Positions 25,771 to 37,000 of a stretch of DNA of 64,000 nt are shown here, piece after piece. The notes under the pieces were generated by a model. The model ran no database searches. It was not told where the DNA came from and worked only from the letters and a program-made list of their open reading frames with translations. Numbering within the stretch: the stretch's first letter is position 1; each line of letters starts with the position of its first letter. This DNA comes from a virus. Location of the stretch: the IMG/VR virus record IMGVR_UViG_3300009184_000029, positions 124,001 through 188,000 of that record; one strand, written 5' to 3'. Made by a program: the position numbers and the translations under genes.

Positions 25771-28700
25771 ATGTCAGAAAACTTACTTACTTTACAGGGT
25801 TCAGAACAATTCAGAAAGAGTCTAATTACAAGAAATTTAGCACCTTATAATGTACAAGGTGTTTATACTCCACCTAATTTTCCACAAAATTTTGAAACTG
25901 TATTAAGTGATAGTAGTGTTGTTGATGCTCCTGAAATAGAAGAAAGTGTTGGTGGAGGAGGGAACATATCCCAAGTTTCATTAGCAACAAGATATAATAC
26001 ATATGGACCTGGAGGTGAGAGAAATAGAGTAGACGCTGCTGACCAAATATCTTTACCAAGTCAAAATCAGGGTGTTGAAACTAATGGACAAGTTTCTTTT
26101 ATTGCAAATAACCAACCTTACCAACTTGCTGAGACTCAATTAGATTTAATTAATGAATTTTTCATTGATGCTGCATTTATTGAAAATAAATACGGACCCG
26201 AAGGAGGGTTTAAAAACATGTATTTTGTCACTTCAATACAATCTAATGACAATATATATGCAAATTATTGGGGACCACCTTCATTCGTTCCTTCATTCTA
26301 TTCTGTATACCAAATCTTAACATCTGACAACCCACAAGGGAGTGTTGGTTCATTAAGTCAAGATTCTTATCTTGCTAAAATAGGGGCACAGTATTTAAAA
26401 AATGCGTTCCAAGAAAGAATTGCTCAACAAATTGAAAATGATACTATAGGTCGAGTTAATTTAGATGCGTTACAGGACCCATTTACTGCTATTGAAGTTT
26501 TAAGAGGTGCTGAACCATTAGTTGAAAGAAACTATAGAATTACCGTACCTAACGGACCTATCGCTCGAAGTATTGATATTTTAACACAGGTTACAGGAAC
26601 TTATATTCCCGCTTCACCGATACCCGGAGATTATTTTGGTTTTGTACAAAGAAGCGCCGGTCCTCTTAGACAAATTATTGGTTCGGTTTCAAAACTATTT
26701 AATTTTACACCTGCCGACTCAGGTTCTGAATTATTTTTTAAAAATACTGGTTCAGGTCAAATAACATTTTTATTTAGAAATATTGATAGTAATCTATATA
26801 AACCAAATTACGATAGAAGTTTATTAGGTACTGTAATAGGTTTATTGAATGACGCTACAGATAGAAATGTTAGTATTGGTACTTTTTACGTTGGTTCACC
26901 TAACAGTAATCCATCTTTAATTGATTCACCTCTTAAAGATTCTCCTGATAATGCCTTTGGTCAAAATACTCAATCGATGGTTTACGGACCTGATAAGATG
27001 AGTAAACTTTATGAAGGGTCTCAAAATAATTTTAATTTTGGACTTGCAGGTAAAAGTACCATTGATGGAGGAGGAATTGACGGAGGGTTTACTTGGACTT
27101 CCCCAAAGTATAAAGATAATGCTGGATTCACAGTCGGACCTGGAGGTAAGAATGTAGCTCAAGACCCTGATTATAAATCAATCAGTTCTCAATTAACATC
27201 TAATGAGTCGACTAATTATACATTTAAGACAAATTCTTTATTAGATAATACACAAAGAATAATTGACTCAACACCATCAGATTCGAACAGGTATTCTCAT
27301 GCGGGTAACGCAATTTCAAATATATCTAAAGTTTTTAACGATGGATATAAAGAAATTACAAAGGGTTCTAAAGTAAAAAAATATGTAAATCAAAATGGTG
27401 CTGAAGTAGGCACTGAGTATTGTAGATTATTTACAAAAGACACTCCTTACTTGACTTATAATGATTTACAAAAAACTGTCGCTAATACTTCAGGTTCAGA
27501 ATTAAATGGTAATATTAGAAAATTTAGTTATTCCGTTTTAGACTCTACTTATAATTTGAATATTGCACCTTTTAAAAATCCGGGTTCAACAAACATTCTT
27601 AATAACAAAGTTAAAAAATACATGTTTTCATTAGAAAATTTGGCTTGGAGAACATCAAAGAAACCTGGTTTTACTTATAATGATTTACCTGTATGTGAAA
27701 GAGGGCCAAATGGAGGTAGAATTATGTGGTTTCCACCATATAATTTAACATTTAGTGAAACTGTTACACCATCTTTTGAAAGTCAGGATTTTATAGGAAG
27801 ACCTGAACCTATTTACACTTACAAAAATACAAAAAGGGGAGGTTCAATAGGATTTAAAATGATTGTTGACCATCCATCAGTATTAAATTTAATAGTAAAT
27901 AAAGTTTTAGCAAAAGAATCTAATCGACAAATTGTTAATGAAATTGTTGATTCATTTTTTTCAGGGTGTAAAAAATATGACATTTATGATTTAGCGGCTA
28001 AATTTAATACATTACCGTTATCTGATTTAATTGCTGTTCAGGAAATCATAAATGAACAGAATATACCTATAGAACAAATACAAGATGCTTTAAATGAGAT
28101 TTCATCACCTGGAAATAATGGTACTGACAATCCCGATGCGGCTTCAAACCCGTCTCCTGAATTGGGTGATTTTACAACATATGAAAACATTGGATTTTAT
28201 TTTGACAATGATATACCTGGTCCGTCAACAGTAGAGGAAGTTAGTGGTTCTTTTGAGGAGTACTATAACACTTACATTACAAAGTTAAGTACGTACCAAT
28301 CTAATTCAACTACTGAAGAAAAACCAAAAATGCAACCATTTTTTGATGATGTGGTTAAGTGGAATTTTGACCAAGTTAAGGAAATGATAAAACAATTATA
28401 TCCTATATTAAGTCAACAACAAGCAACAGTTACATTAATTATGGATGGCAGTGCTTCTCCAGTTGCGTCTGCGGCTTATAATAAGAAGATTGCTAAAAGA
28501 AGATTAAGTTCGGTTAAAAATTTCTTTAAAACGTATGAATTAGATTTAGGTAATGAAGTAATGTCTTTAAAGGATTTTGTTGATAAAACTTTATTGTTTA
28601 CAACAACTGCTTTAGGTGAAAATACAAATGCAACCCCAAAGGCAAGTTTTGGAAATGTGGATACATTCTCATGTTCTGACACACCTGGAGACCCAAATTA

Positions 28701-30678
28701 TCAAGCGATTGGTGATTCAAAAAACAAAACGTATTCAACAAGAGCAATGGCTTGTAGGGCGGTGAGATTTAATAAAGTAATAATTGAACCAACCCCTCCA
28801 CCTGCACCTGCACCTCCATTAGTTGACCCAATACAAAAACAAGAACAGGGATATCAAAAAGTAATTAATAAAGATATTTTCTCTAAAGTTAAAGAAGGTA
28901 TTAGTAAAAAAATACTTAGAAGTTTATTATCTGAGTGTGATTATTTTGAGGTAGTTAAAGGAAGTAATCCTATGTTTTTTGATTCTATAAAGGATAAGAT
29001 TAAATATTTCCATCCGGGTTTTCACTCTATGACACCTGAAGGTTTAAATTCAAGATTAGTATTCTTGAATCAATGTGCAAGACCTGGAGATACTATACCT
29101 ACAATAAAACCTGATGGAACTACTGCTAATGGTGATGCGTCAAATACTAACTTTGGGGTACCACCTGTTTTAATATTAAGAATTGGTGATTTCTTTAATT
29201 GTAAAATTATACCTGGTACAATTACACTAAAATATGAAAACTTAGATATAAATCCTGAAGGTATTGGAGTTCAACCTATGATTTGTGACGTATCACTTTC
29301 ATTTGATATTATCGGAGGTATGGGTCTTAAAGAACCTGTTGACAAATTACAAAACGCATTGTCATTTAGTTACTACGCTAATACTGAAATGTATGATGAA
29401 AGGGCGACTCCTACTGAAGATACTACTGCAATAGACCAAGCGGTATTTGAAGCAATTTTAAATCAAACTCCTGTTGTTGGTGTTAATAGTGTTGGTGATG
29501 TAAATCAAATTAATGGTGGTAATCCATTTGGTAGTGTAACTAAATTTAATTTAAGTGGAAGTTCTGAAACTGGAGATATTAATTACCAAAAACAATTTGA
29601 TGATTTATTAACTTCTACTAAAGGATACTTTGATGGAATTTTAAATTCTTTAGAACAAATAATAAAAGATTACGGATGGGCGACTGAACAAATGTTTGTT
29701 AAAACTGACAATCGAAGATTTAAAACTGGTAATTATAAAAATTTATCAGGAACTAAATTGGCTTCAAAAATGTTTGGGAAGAATAATGAATTAGATAATG
29801 AAATTAATGATATTTTTAATAAATTGACAGATTCTATTGATAATAATGATAACCCAATAATAAAGGCAATTGACAATACTTTAGGACTACCTAATAGTGT
29901 TAAACGAGATGTTAAGGGTAACTATGTTAATTATGTTAACACATTAAAATCAGAATATTCTCAATATCTTTTTGAAAAAGAAAAACAATTAACAGAATTA
30001 CAACAAAATTATATACAAACTTTAAGAAAATTTGATTTAGTTGTTACAGGAAATGATGGTAAAATATTAACTAATGGTCAGGCTAAAATATTAGGGTTAA
30101 GTGGAACTACTGACATCCACTCAACAAGTACAGGGCCGACAACATTAGAAGAGATTGTTACTGACTATACTCAAGTAGGCACGGATATGAAAGAGTATAT
30201 TGAATTATTAGAAACTCATTATTTAATAACTAATACATATAGTTCTAGTAAACCTTCATATACACAGGTTTCAACGTACAGTATAACCGACGATGAAAGT
30301 TATCAATATCAAATAATGAATAAAATATTATCAGACGGAACTACTAAGAATAATTTTGTTAACAATTTGGTTAAAAACAATGAATCAAATAGTTTATTAA
30401 AAATAACAATTGAGCAAAGTATCGAAAATTTCTTAACAATCTTTAATGTTGTTAATAGTGATTCATTAAATCAAGTTGAAGATTTTAAAAATTCAGAAAG
30501 TTACACTAACAAATATAAAGATTATAAAACAATTCCATCAGGTAAAACAAGGAAATTTACATATATATCTAACAGTACAACCTCAACTCAAGTATTCCAA
30601 ACCAATACAAAAAACATATATTCTAAAGTTAATATATCGAATGATGAAACTTTTAATGATAAAATACAACTAAATTAA
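25771..30678 (+). CDS. Large baseplate protein with OmpA-like domain, 1635 aa
   Basis: Residues about 540-700 contain S-L-E-N-L-A-W-R-T, I-M-W-F-P-P-Y-N-L-T-F and R-G-G-S-I-G-F-K-M-I-V-D-H-P-S, and residues 1130-1210 contain L-R-I-G-D-F-F, N-P-E-G-I-G-V-Q-P-M, patterns like tube-initiator/baseplate proteins of contractile systems. Between them (about 805-1005) lies an OmpA-like domain: I-G-F-Y-F-D-N-D, then I-M-D-G-S-A-S-P, A-Y-N-K-K-I-A-K-R-R-L-S-S-V-K, and R-A-V-R-F-N-K-V. The Arg that contacts peptidoglycan in OmpA is kept; its partner Asp is Ser, as in many Bacteroidota OmpA-like proteins. A Pro/Ala linker (PTPPPAPAPP) follows. The C-terminal ~400 residues are helical. One base separates it from gp53. 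Baseplate location is inferred from neighbours and patterns. Confidence 0.7.
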   Translation: MSENLLTLQGSEQFRKSLITRNLAPYNVQGVYTPPNFPQNFETVLSDSSVVDAPEIEESVGGGGNISQVSLATRYNTYGPGGERNRVDAADQISLPSQNQGVETNGQVSFIANNQPYQLAETQLDLINEFFIDAAFIENKYGPEGGFKNMYFVTSIQSNDNIYANYWGPPSFVPSFYSVYQILTSDNPQGSVGSLSQDSYLAKIGAQYLKNAFQERIAQQIENDTIGRVNLDALQDPFTAIEVLRGAEPLVERNYRITVPNGPIARSIDILTQVTGTYIPASPIPGDYFGFVQRSAGPLRQIIGSVSKLFNFTPADSGSELFFKNTGSGQITFLFRNIDSNLYKPNYDRSLLGTVIGLLNDATDRNVSIGTFYVGSPNSNPSLIDSPLKDSPDNAFGQNTQSMVYGPDKMSKLYEGSQNNFNFGLAGKSTIDGGGIDGGFTWTSPKYKDNAGFTVGPGGKNVAQDPDYKSISSQLTSNESTNYTFKTNSLLDNTQRIIDSTPSDSNRYSHAGNAISNISKVFNDGYKEITKGSKVKKYVNQNGAEVGTEYCRLFTKDTPYLTYNDLQKTVANTSGSELNGNIRKFSYSVLDSTYNLNIAPFKNPGSTNILNNKVKKYMFSLENLAWRTSKKPGFTYNDLPVCERGPNGGRIMWFPPYNLTFSETVTPSFESQDFIGRPEPIYTYKNTKRGGSIGFKMIVDHPSVLNLIVNKVLAKESNRQIVNEIVDSFFSGCKKYDIYDLAAKFNTLPLSDLIAVQEIINEQNIPIEQIQDALNEISSPGNNGTDNPDAASNPSPELGDFTTYENIGFYFDNDIPGPSTVEEVSGSFEEYYNTYITKLSTYQSNSTTEEKPKMQPFFDDVVKWNFDQVKEMIKQLYPILSQQQATVTLIMDGSASPVASAAYNKKIAKRRLSSVKNFFKTYELDLGNEVMSLKDFVDKTLLFTTTALGENTNATPKASFGNVDTFSCSDTPGDPNYQAIGDSKNKTYSTRAMACRAVRFNKVIIEPTPPPAPAPPLVDPIQKQEQGYQKVINKDIFSKVKEGISKKILRSLLSECDYFEVVKGSNPMFFDSIKDKIKYFHPGFHSMTPEGLNSRLVFLNQCARPGDTIPTIKPDGTTANGDASNTNFGVPPVLILRIGDFFNCKIIPGTITLKYENLDINPEGIGVQPMICDVSLSFDIIGGMGLKEPVDKLQNALSFSYYANTEMYDERATPTEDTTAIDQAVFEAILNQTPVVGVNSVGDVNQINGGNPFGSVTKFNLSGSSETGDINYQKQFDDLLTSTKGYFDGILNSLEQIIKDYGWATEQMFVKTDNRRFKTGNYKNLSGTKLASKMFGKNNELDNEINDIFNKLTDSIDNNDNPIIKAIDNTLGLPNSVKRDVKGNYVNYVNTLKSEYSQYLFEKEKQLTELQQNYIQTLRKFDLVVTGNDGKILTNGQAKILGLSGTTDIHSTSTGPTTLEEIVTDYTQVGTDMKEYIELLETHYLITNTYSSSKPSYTQVSTYSITDDESYQYQIMNKILSDGTTKNNFVNNLVKNNESNSLLKITIEQSIENFLTIFNVVNSDSLNQVEDFKNSESYTNKYKDYKTIPSGKTRKFTYISNSTTSTQVFQTNTKNIYSKVNISNDETFNDKIQLN

Positions 30679-30679
30679 A

Positions 30680-31006
30680 ATGGCTAACGAATATTTTAAT
30701 AGATATCAGCAATTTACAATAAATGGACAACAAAAAACTGTTCCATTTGTGACGTTACCAACAAAAAGTACTGATATTAGACATATATACAAAGTCGGTA
30801 GCTCAAGGTTGGACAAGATATCACAACAATATTATGGTACACCATTTTTTGGATGGTTAATTATGATGGGTAATCCATCTTTTGGTGGTTTAGAGTGGAA
30901 TATACCTGATGGTACCGCAATACGAATTCCATTTCCTTTAGTGTCAAGTTTATTAGATTATAATAGTCAATTAGACAAATATTTTTTATATTATGGCAAA
31001 GACTGA
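30680..31006 (+). CDS. 53: Baseplate wedge protein gp53-like (LysM-like), 108 aa
   Basis: The small protein has a LysM-like fold signature: H-I-Y-K-V-G-S-S-R-L-D-K-I-S-Q-Q-Y-Y-G, then W-L-I-M-M-G-N-P and I-P-D-G-T-A-I-R-I-P. This is the core of phage T4 gp53, a wedge subunit that links hub-proximal parts of the baseplate; T4 gp53 is longer (196 aa). It begins two bases after the OmpA-domain protein's stop and overlaps the giant hub gene by 14 bases, so the three are translationally linked and probably assemble together. Confidence 0.8.
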   Translation: MANEYFNRYQQFTINGQQKTVPFVTLPTKSTDIRHIYKVGSSRLDKISQQYYGTPFFGWLIMMGNPSFGGLEWNIPDGTAIRIPFPLVSSLLDYNSQLDKYFLYYGKD

Positions 31007-34000
31007 AAACATTTTAATAGAACTTGATTATGACAATATGATTGTCATTGACCCAAACAAAGTTCTAAATAATGAAGGGTTTCCCGAGGAAAGAAATGTA
31101 CCTCAGGAAAACTTAGTTATGTATGCCAATTTAACTTGTACTGTAATACCTAGAACAAAACTTGCGATAGGGACTTCTAATAATACTGTAATTGAGACAA
31201 TTAACGTCTCAAGTTTCAATATGTTAAATCAAACAGGACAAGATGGGTTTAACACAAAATGGACTGATGAATTAACTGGACTTGACTCAATACAGGGAAG
31301 AGGAGTAAACCAAATAAGTTTACAACCAAAGGTTAATCCGCAAAATTCTAACGATTACTTTTTATCTCAAACACTTTTAAGTGAAGGTAAACCTGGCACT
31401 ATTGATACAGGATTGTTGGGTATGAAGTCAATAAATATTAAAACAAGTACTAACTATATCTCAACAATATCAATCCAATTTGTTGATATTAAAGGAAGAG
31501 CTTTATTTGGTGCTGGAGATAATTCAATATATTCTGCATTTTTTAATCAACCAAGACCTCAATTTGAGTTAACTATTAAAGGTTATTATGGTAAGGCAAT
31601 TAAGTATAAGTTACAACTTATGGAGTTTGAATTTAGTACAGACCAAAGTGGTAATTTTTCAATTGTTACAACATTTGAATCTTACAAGTTTGGTATTTTA
31701 GGTTCTCTTGGTTATAGTATGATTGAGGCGGTTTCAGGAATGTATGAGAAAAAATACACAGTATTAAATACTGACTCCACACCTATTACCGGAGCTGCTC
31801 CAAATACCGATGGTTCAATTAGTACTTTAAAAACTAATACTGAACAAAGTGTTTATAGAGGGTATGAATTAATTGGTGAATTTTTTGATTTATATAGAAA
31901 AAAAGGTTTGGTTGACCCTGATATGCCAACATTAACTATTTGGGATTTAAAATACAAACTTGAAAATTTTACGACACAAGTCGCTACATCTCTTGTACAG
32001 GAATCAATGGCTCCATTAAATGAGATAACAAAATATTCAGAATTATTAAATAGATATTTGACAGAAGTTTCAAGTTCGTCACCTGAAAGTTGGTTCAAAA
32101 AATATTGTGATGATAAAACATATTATGTTTTAAATTTATCGCGATTGGAGCGTCTTACGTTAGAAATATTGACTGATTCTATAACAATACCATCTAAGAT
32201 ATACAAATTTAAACCTGAAATTGACACTATTGATAAACAAAAAAAGGCAATATCAGAATTAGAAGGAATTATCACAAAATATAACAAAGATTTAAATGCT
32301 AATCCTGTATTGGGTAGTATGGGTAAATTTGTGATTTCAAAAAAAGAAGTTTCGTCTAGTGTGAAAATTAATATTAGTTTAAATACTATACTTACAAATA
32401 CAGTAACCGCTGAAGACATAAATTTTGCAGAAACTTACAAACAGAGATTCTCAACAGAACCTACCGCAGCTCAAGTAGAACAACTTGAATTGGAATTTAT
32501 TATGGAACAAGTTAGGACTATGCAAATTACTAATGAACAAGAAAATAATGTAAAACCAAAACCTATTAATTTTTTTATGTTTGGGCCATCGCAAGGTTTT
32601 GATTATGAAATCAAAACTATAAAAACCAAGGTTGATGACCAAAAACAAAAAATAGAAACTGCATTACAAAATTCATTAGAAAATAGTTTTTTAGATAAAA
32701 ATATTGGATTTGGGTTTAAACCTTCAGTTAGAAATATTATATCAGTTATTATGGCATCTACTGAGGCATTTTTGGCTTTAATGGATGAATGTGAAAATAA
32801 ATCTTGGTCGGTTAGAAATAATGAAATTAGAAAAAGGTCAGTTTTAGGTTTAAATAGTGTTGAAAAAAACGCCGGAAACATTCAGACAACTGACCCAATC
32901 TATCCTTGGCCATTATACACTGTCGCAAAGACAAACAATGGGAAAACTGAATTAGAAGTTACATACCCTGGGGATTCAAGTGTGATACAACAAACACAGG
33001 CGTTTAATAAAGATATATGGCCTGAAGTTGAATTTGTTGAGGAATATTTTAAAGGGTACTCACAACGTATACCGTATCCTGCAAATCCTTTGGTTGGACT
33101 AAATGACTTGGTTGTTACTAAAATTTCAGGTAACATGTTAGACGCACCATTTACAAATAGATTTTATTCTCAAAAATCTGAAAACAAATTTTTCTATGAA
33201 ATTTGGGAAAGAATTTTAAGTATTGGTATGTTTAGCGGTTTTGATTATAAAGACGAAACGTCTAGACTATTACTACCCCCATTGTCGCAGATAGAATCAA
33301 CTGTTATCGTCCAAAGTTTATCTAATGAAAATCCATATTTAATTAACAAATTAAAGAATTTTGATTTAAATTCTGAAAATTATGAAAATTATTTAAAACA
33401 AATTTCTAATAGAGGATTAGGTGAAAGTTGGAACAAATATATAAGAAATGTATTTGTAACAGATTATTTAGAGACCGAATCTTTAAACCCAACTTTAATT
33501 TTACCTGGGACTATCTCACCGTCTTTCACATTACCAAAGAGTGATGAATTTGATGGGTACGTTAAAAGTACTTCAAATAGATTTCCATATTTAGGGATTT
33601 ATCCATTTAATAACGATTTATGGGTGACATTAAATGTTACAAATTCAAGTCTATTCCCAACAGTTTCCGAAATATATAATACTGAAAAAAATCTTTTCTA
33701 TGATAAGGATTATTTTTTAATTAAATCAAATGGAAATTATGCGTTTAGTAACTTTTGTTATGTTAATTCAACTAACCCTGCGGTTGTTGGAAATACATTT
33801 TCAGACTTAACTAATTTTTATTTAAATCGTAACAACGCTGATAAATTTTTAGCAACTGAAGGTAAGATATATTTGAACAACTCGAATAATAAATTAGGGT
33901 ATGAACAGACGACCTCAATTTTAAACACTCCTTATTTTGTAAACGCTATTTTAGATGGTGCTCAAAAACAAAAAAGTGGGTCAACTTATCCGTATATCAA

Positions 34001-37000
34001 TGCAGCTTACCTTTTTATTAATTCACTGCCAGTTGCTACTTTAAGGGAAACATTTAAAAAATTAGTTTCAGTCGAAAATAATAGTTATGAGGATGAAAGT
34101 TTAATTGGTCCTACGTTAAAGAAATTTTCTGGGTTACATACTTTACCTTATACTTTTATTTTAAAATATGGTTCAATATGGCACAGGTATAAAAAATATA
34201 TAGAAACCGGAGTTGATATTCTAATTGATAATTCTGGAGGGCAGATTACAACTTTTGATAATTTTAAATATGCTGAAAATTACGACCCATTAACTTTAAA
34301 TGTTAATAAAGAATATTTTATAGGTAATGAAGATGATGCAAATTATTTAAGTTTAAAATTAAGAAATTTACAACCGACTACTGGACCAACACCAATAAAT
34401 GTGTTAACAATGAATATTGGGTTTTATCCTAAGTTAATTGATAATTTTCATTATTTTTTAAATGACTCTAATTTCTTTGACAATTATACTGCTAGTAATG
34501 TTTTATCTAAAACACAAAGTGGTGATTTAATTTGTATTAAATCTGCCTCAGGGTCTGTTGTTGGTAAATCAAATTATTTAGAAGGAGGAGGAAACACACA
34601 ATTAAACATTTTTGCATGGTCTGTAGTTACTAAAACAGATGACGGTAAATATTGTATCATGCCATCATTTGGAGGTAATATTAAACAATACTATTATGAG
34701 ATGTTTGGTGATAGTCCACAGGCATCCATTGACCCCGATTTGAATCAACCAACAATCAACGGTTCAGTTAGATTATTTTGGAACTCTCCAAACTACGGAT
34801 ATTTTGACCACAATGCGATGAATTTACCGACGCATAAACAGTATATGAAAAAGATATATCCTGAAATTTCAAATCAGGATGCGTTTGGGTTAATTGATTA
34901 CTCTTCAATTGAAGAAATATTTTCAGTATTTACTAAGAATGATTTAGATATTTTTGAAACTGAGTTTTTAAAATTCTCATTACCTACTTTATCGTTAGAT
35001 AATGTGGTAAGATTAAACAACTTCCAAAGTTTGATGAGGTCATTTTTTGTTGTAAATCCTGGTGCGGTTAATGGGTTTAAAAATGATGATAACGGAATCA
35101 AGTCATTTGCTAACGCTCAATTCCCAACAGTATTGAGTTATATTAAAAATTTCTTGGAAAAAACAATTGTTTTAAAACTTGGTAATTGTCATTCATTTAA
35201 TAGAGATTTATTTAACACTTTTAATTTAAACAGAGCTGATGATATAGGTATTATAAAATATAATAGTTATTTTGCAAATACCCCAAATATACTACCTTAT
35301 TATAATCAAACAACACTTTACCAAACAATTGCAACTAATAGTCCCGAAGCATGGAAAGCGTTTCAATTATATATAGGATTTAGTAGTATTTCTGAATTAG
35401 ATTATGAATCTTATAACACTTCTTTCTTATTCGATTTCTTTGTACAGTTTGATGTTGAATTTACTGAAGAAAATGTAATTAAATTTGCACCACTTGTTAA
35501 ATTATATGCAACTAGAAAAATAGAAAATTCATCATTAATACCTAATGATTCGAATCAACATGTTAATTTATTTAAAGATTATATTACAACATTTTTCTCT
35601 AATTCATTGGATTTAAGTAAACAAATTTTAAATGATACTTTAATTAGTGTTAGAAAAGGATTACCGAATGTTAATGTTGGTTCATTATCTGTACTTGAGA
35701 CTGTGTATCAATCTAATCCTCAAAAAGTTGAAATGTATGATAGATTTAAAAATTTAAATGATGGATGGATATCTGGTAGTGATTATTTAAATCCTGCTCA
35801 TACATTGTTTGAGGATATTGTATTTTTCGATAGAGCAGGTAGAAATATTGGGGCTGAAATATATTGTGATGTTAATCACGTTAAAAATATTTTATCGGGG
35901 GCTTTAAAGGAAAATCCTGTGTTTAGTATTATACAAGAAATATTAAACCATGAAAATTTTTCTGTAACTCAAAACATGGCGTTTTGTAATTATTACGGAG
36001 TACAAAGACCCGGAGATAATATTAACCCAAAATTTGTTGGGACTTCAGATGTGGCAAACACTTTATTTGGTACTTTTACTACAATTGATACACAAGATAC
36101 TACCGCTAAGATAATATGTGAGTTCAATGACATGGACTCCAAATACATCGATACCCCAAATGACAACTATAAATTTTCAAACGATTCTTTTGATTTAATT
36201 AAAGTTGAAAATAATCCTTTAAGAGAAGATATTACAAATAAAGCTGATTTTGCACTTTCAAGTAAAGTTGTTGGATTTGTTGTAGACTTTTCGAATCAAA
36301 ATCAGAATGTGTTCAAAAATATGAACATAAGCTCAAGAACTGGAGGTAAAAATATTGTAACAGTTCAGAATCAATTGGACGTTATTGAAGCGTCATCAGG
36401 TAAGAAGAGTGCGTCACAAAGTGTCTCTTTATATAACTTCTACAAGGGACAATCATATGATGTCTCAGTCAGTGCTATGGGTAATGCTTTATTACAACCA
36501 AAAATGTTTTTTTATTTAAAGAATGTCCCATTATTTAGAGGAACGTATCAAATTAATGAGGTAAGTCATTCTATAACTACAACATCTTTTGGGACCCAAT
36601 TTACAGGTAGAAGAGTTCCTGTGTACTCAATTAAAAAAATTACGGATTATCTACAAAGTTTAAAAATACAAGTTTTAGAAAAAATATTAAACGAAACTAA
36701 GAATGCTCAGGAAAAATCACAAGGTGCTGCTACAGTATATAGTGAAAGGGATAATAAGATTATTAACTTTAAAGGTGGTAAACGACCAACACAAAACCAA
36801 GCTTGTAAACCTAATGAAAAATACAATACTTTCCAAACAGATACTCCGAAACAAACAACAACTTCAGTTAACGCTTTAATTAAAAAAATTGAACAAGTCT
36901 TCCCAAGACTAACCGATACGGCTTTAGCTGATTATCAAAAGAAAGTTACCGAAAACCAAAATCTTTGGTTTATAATATTCTCTATTGTATACGTTGCTAA

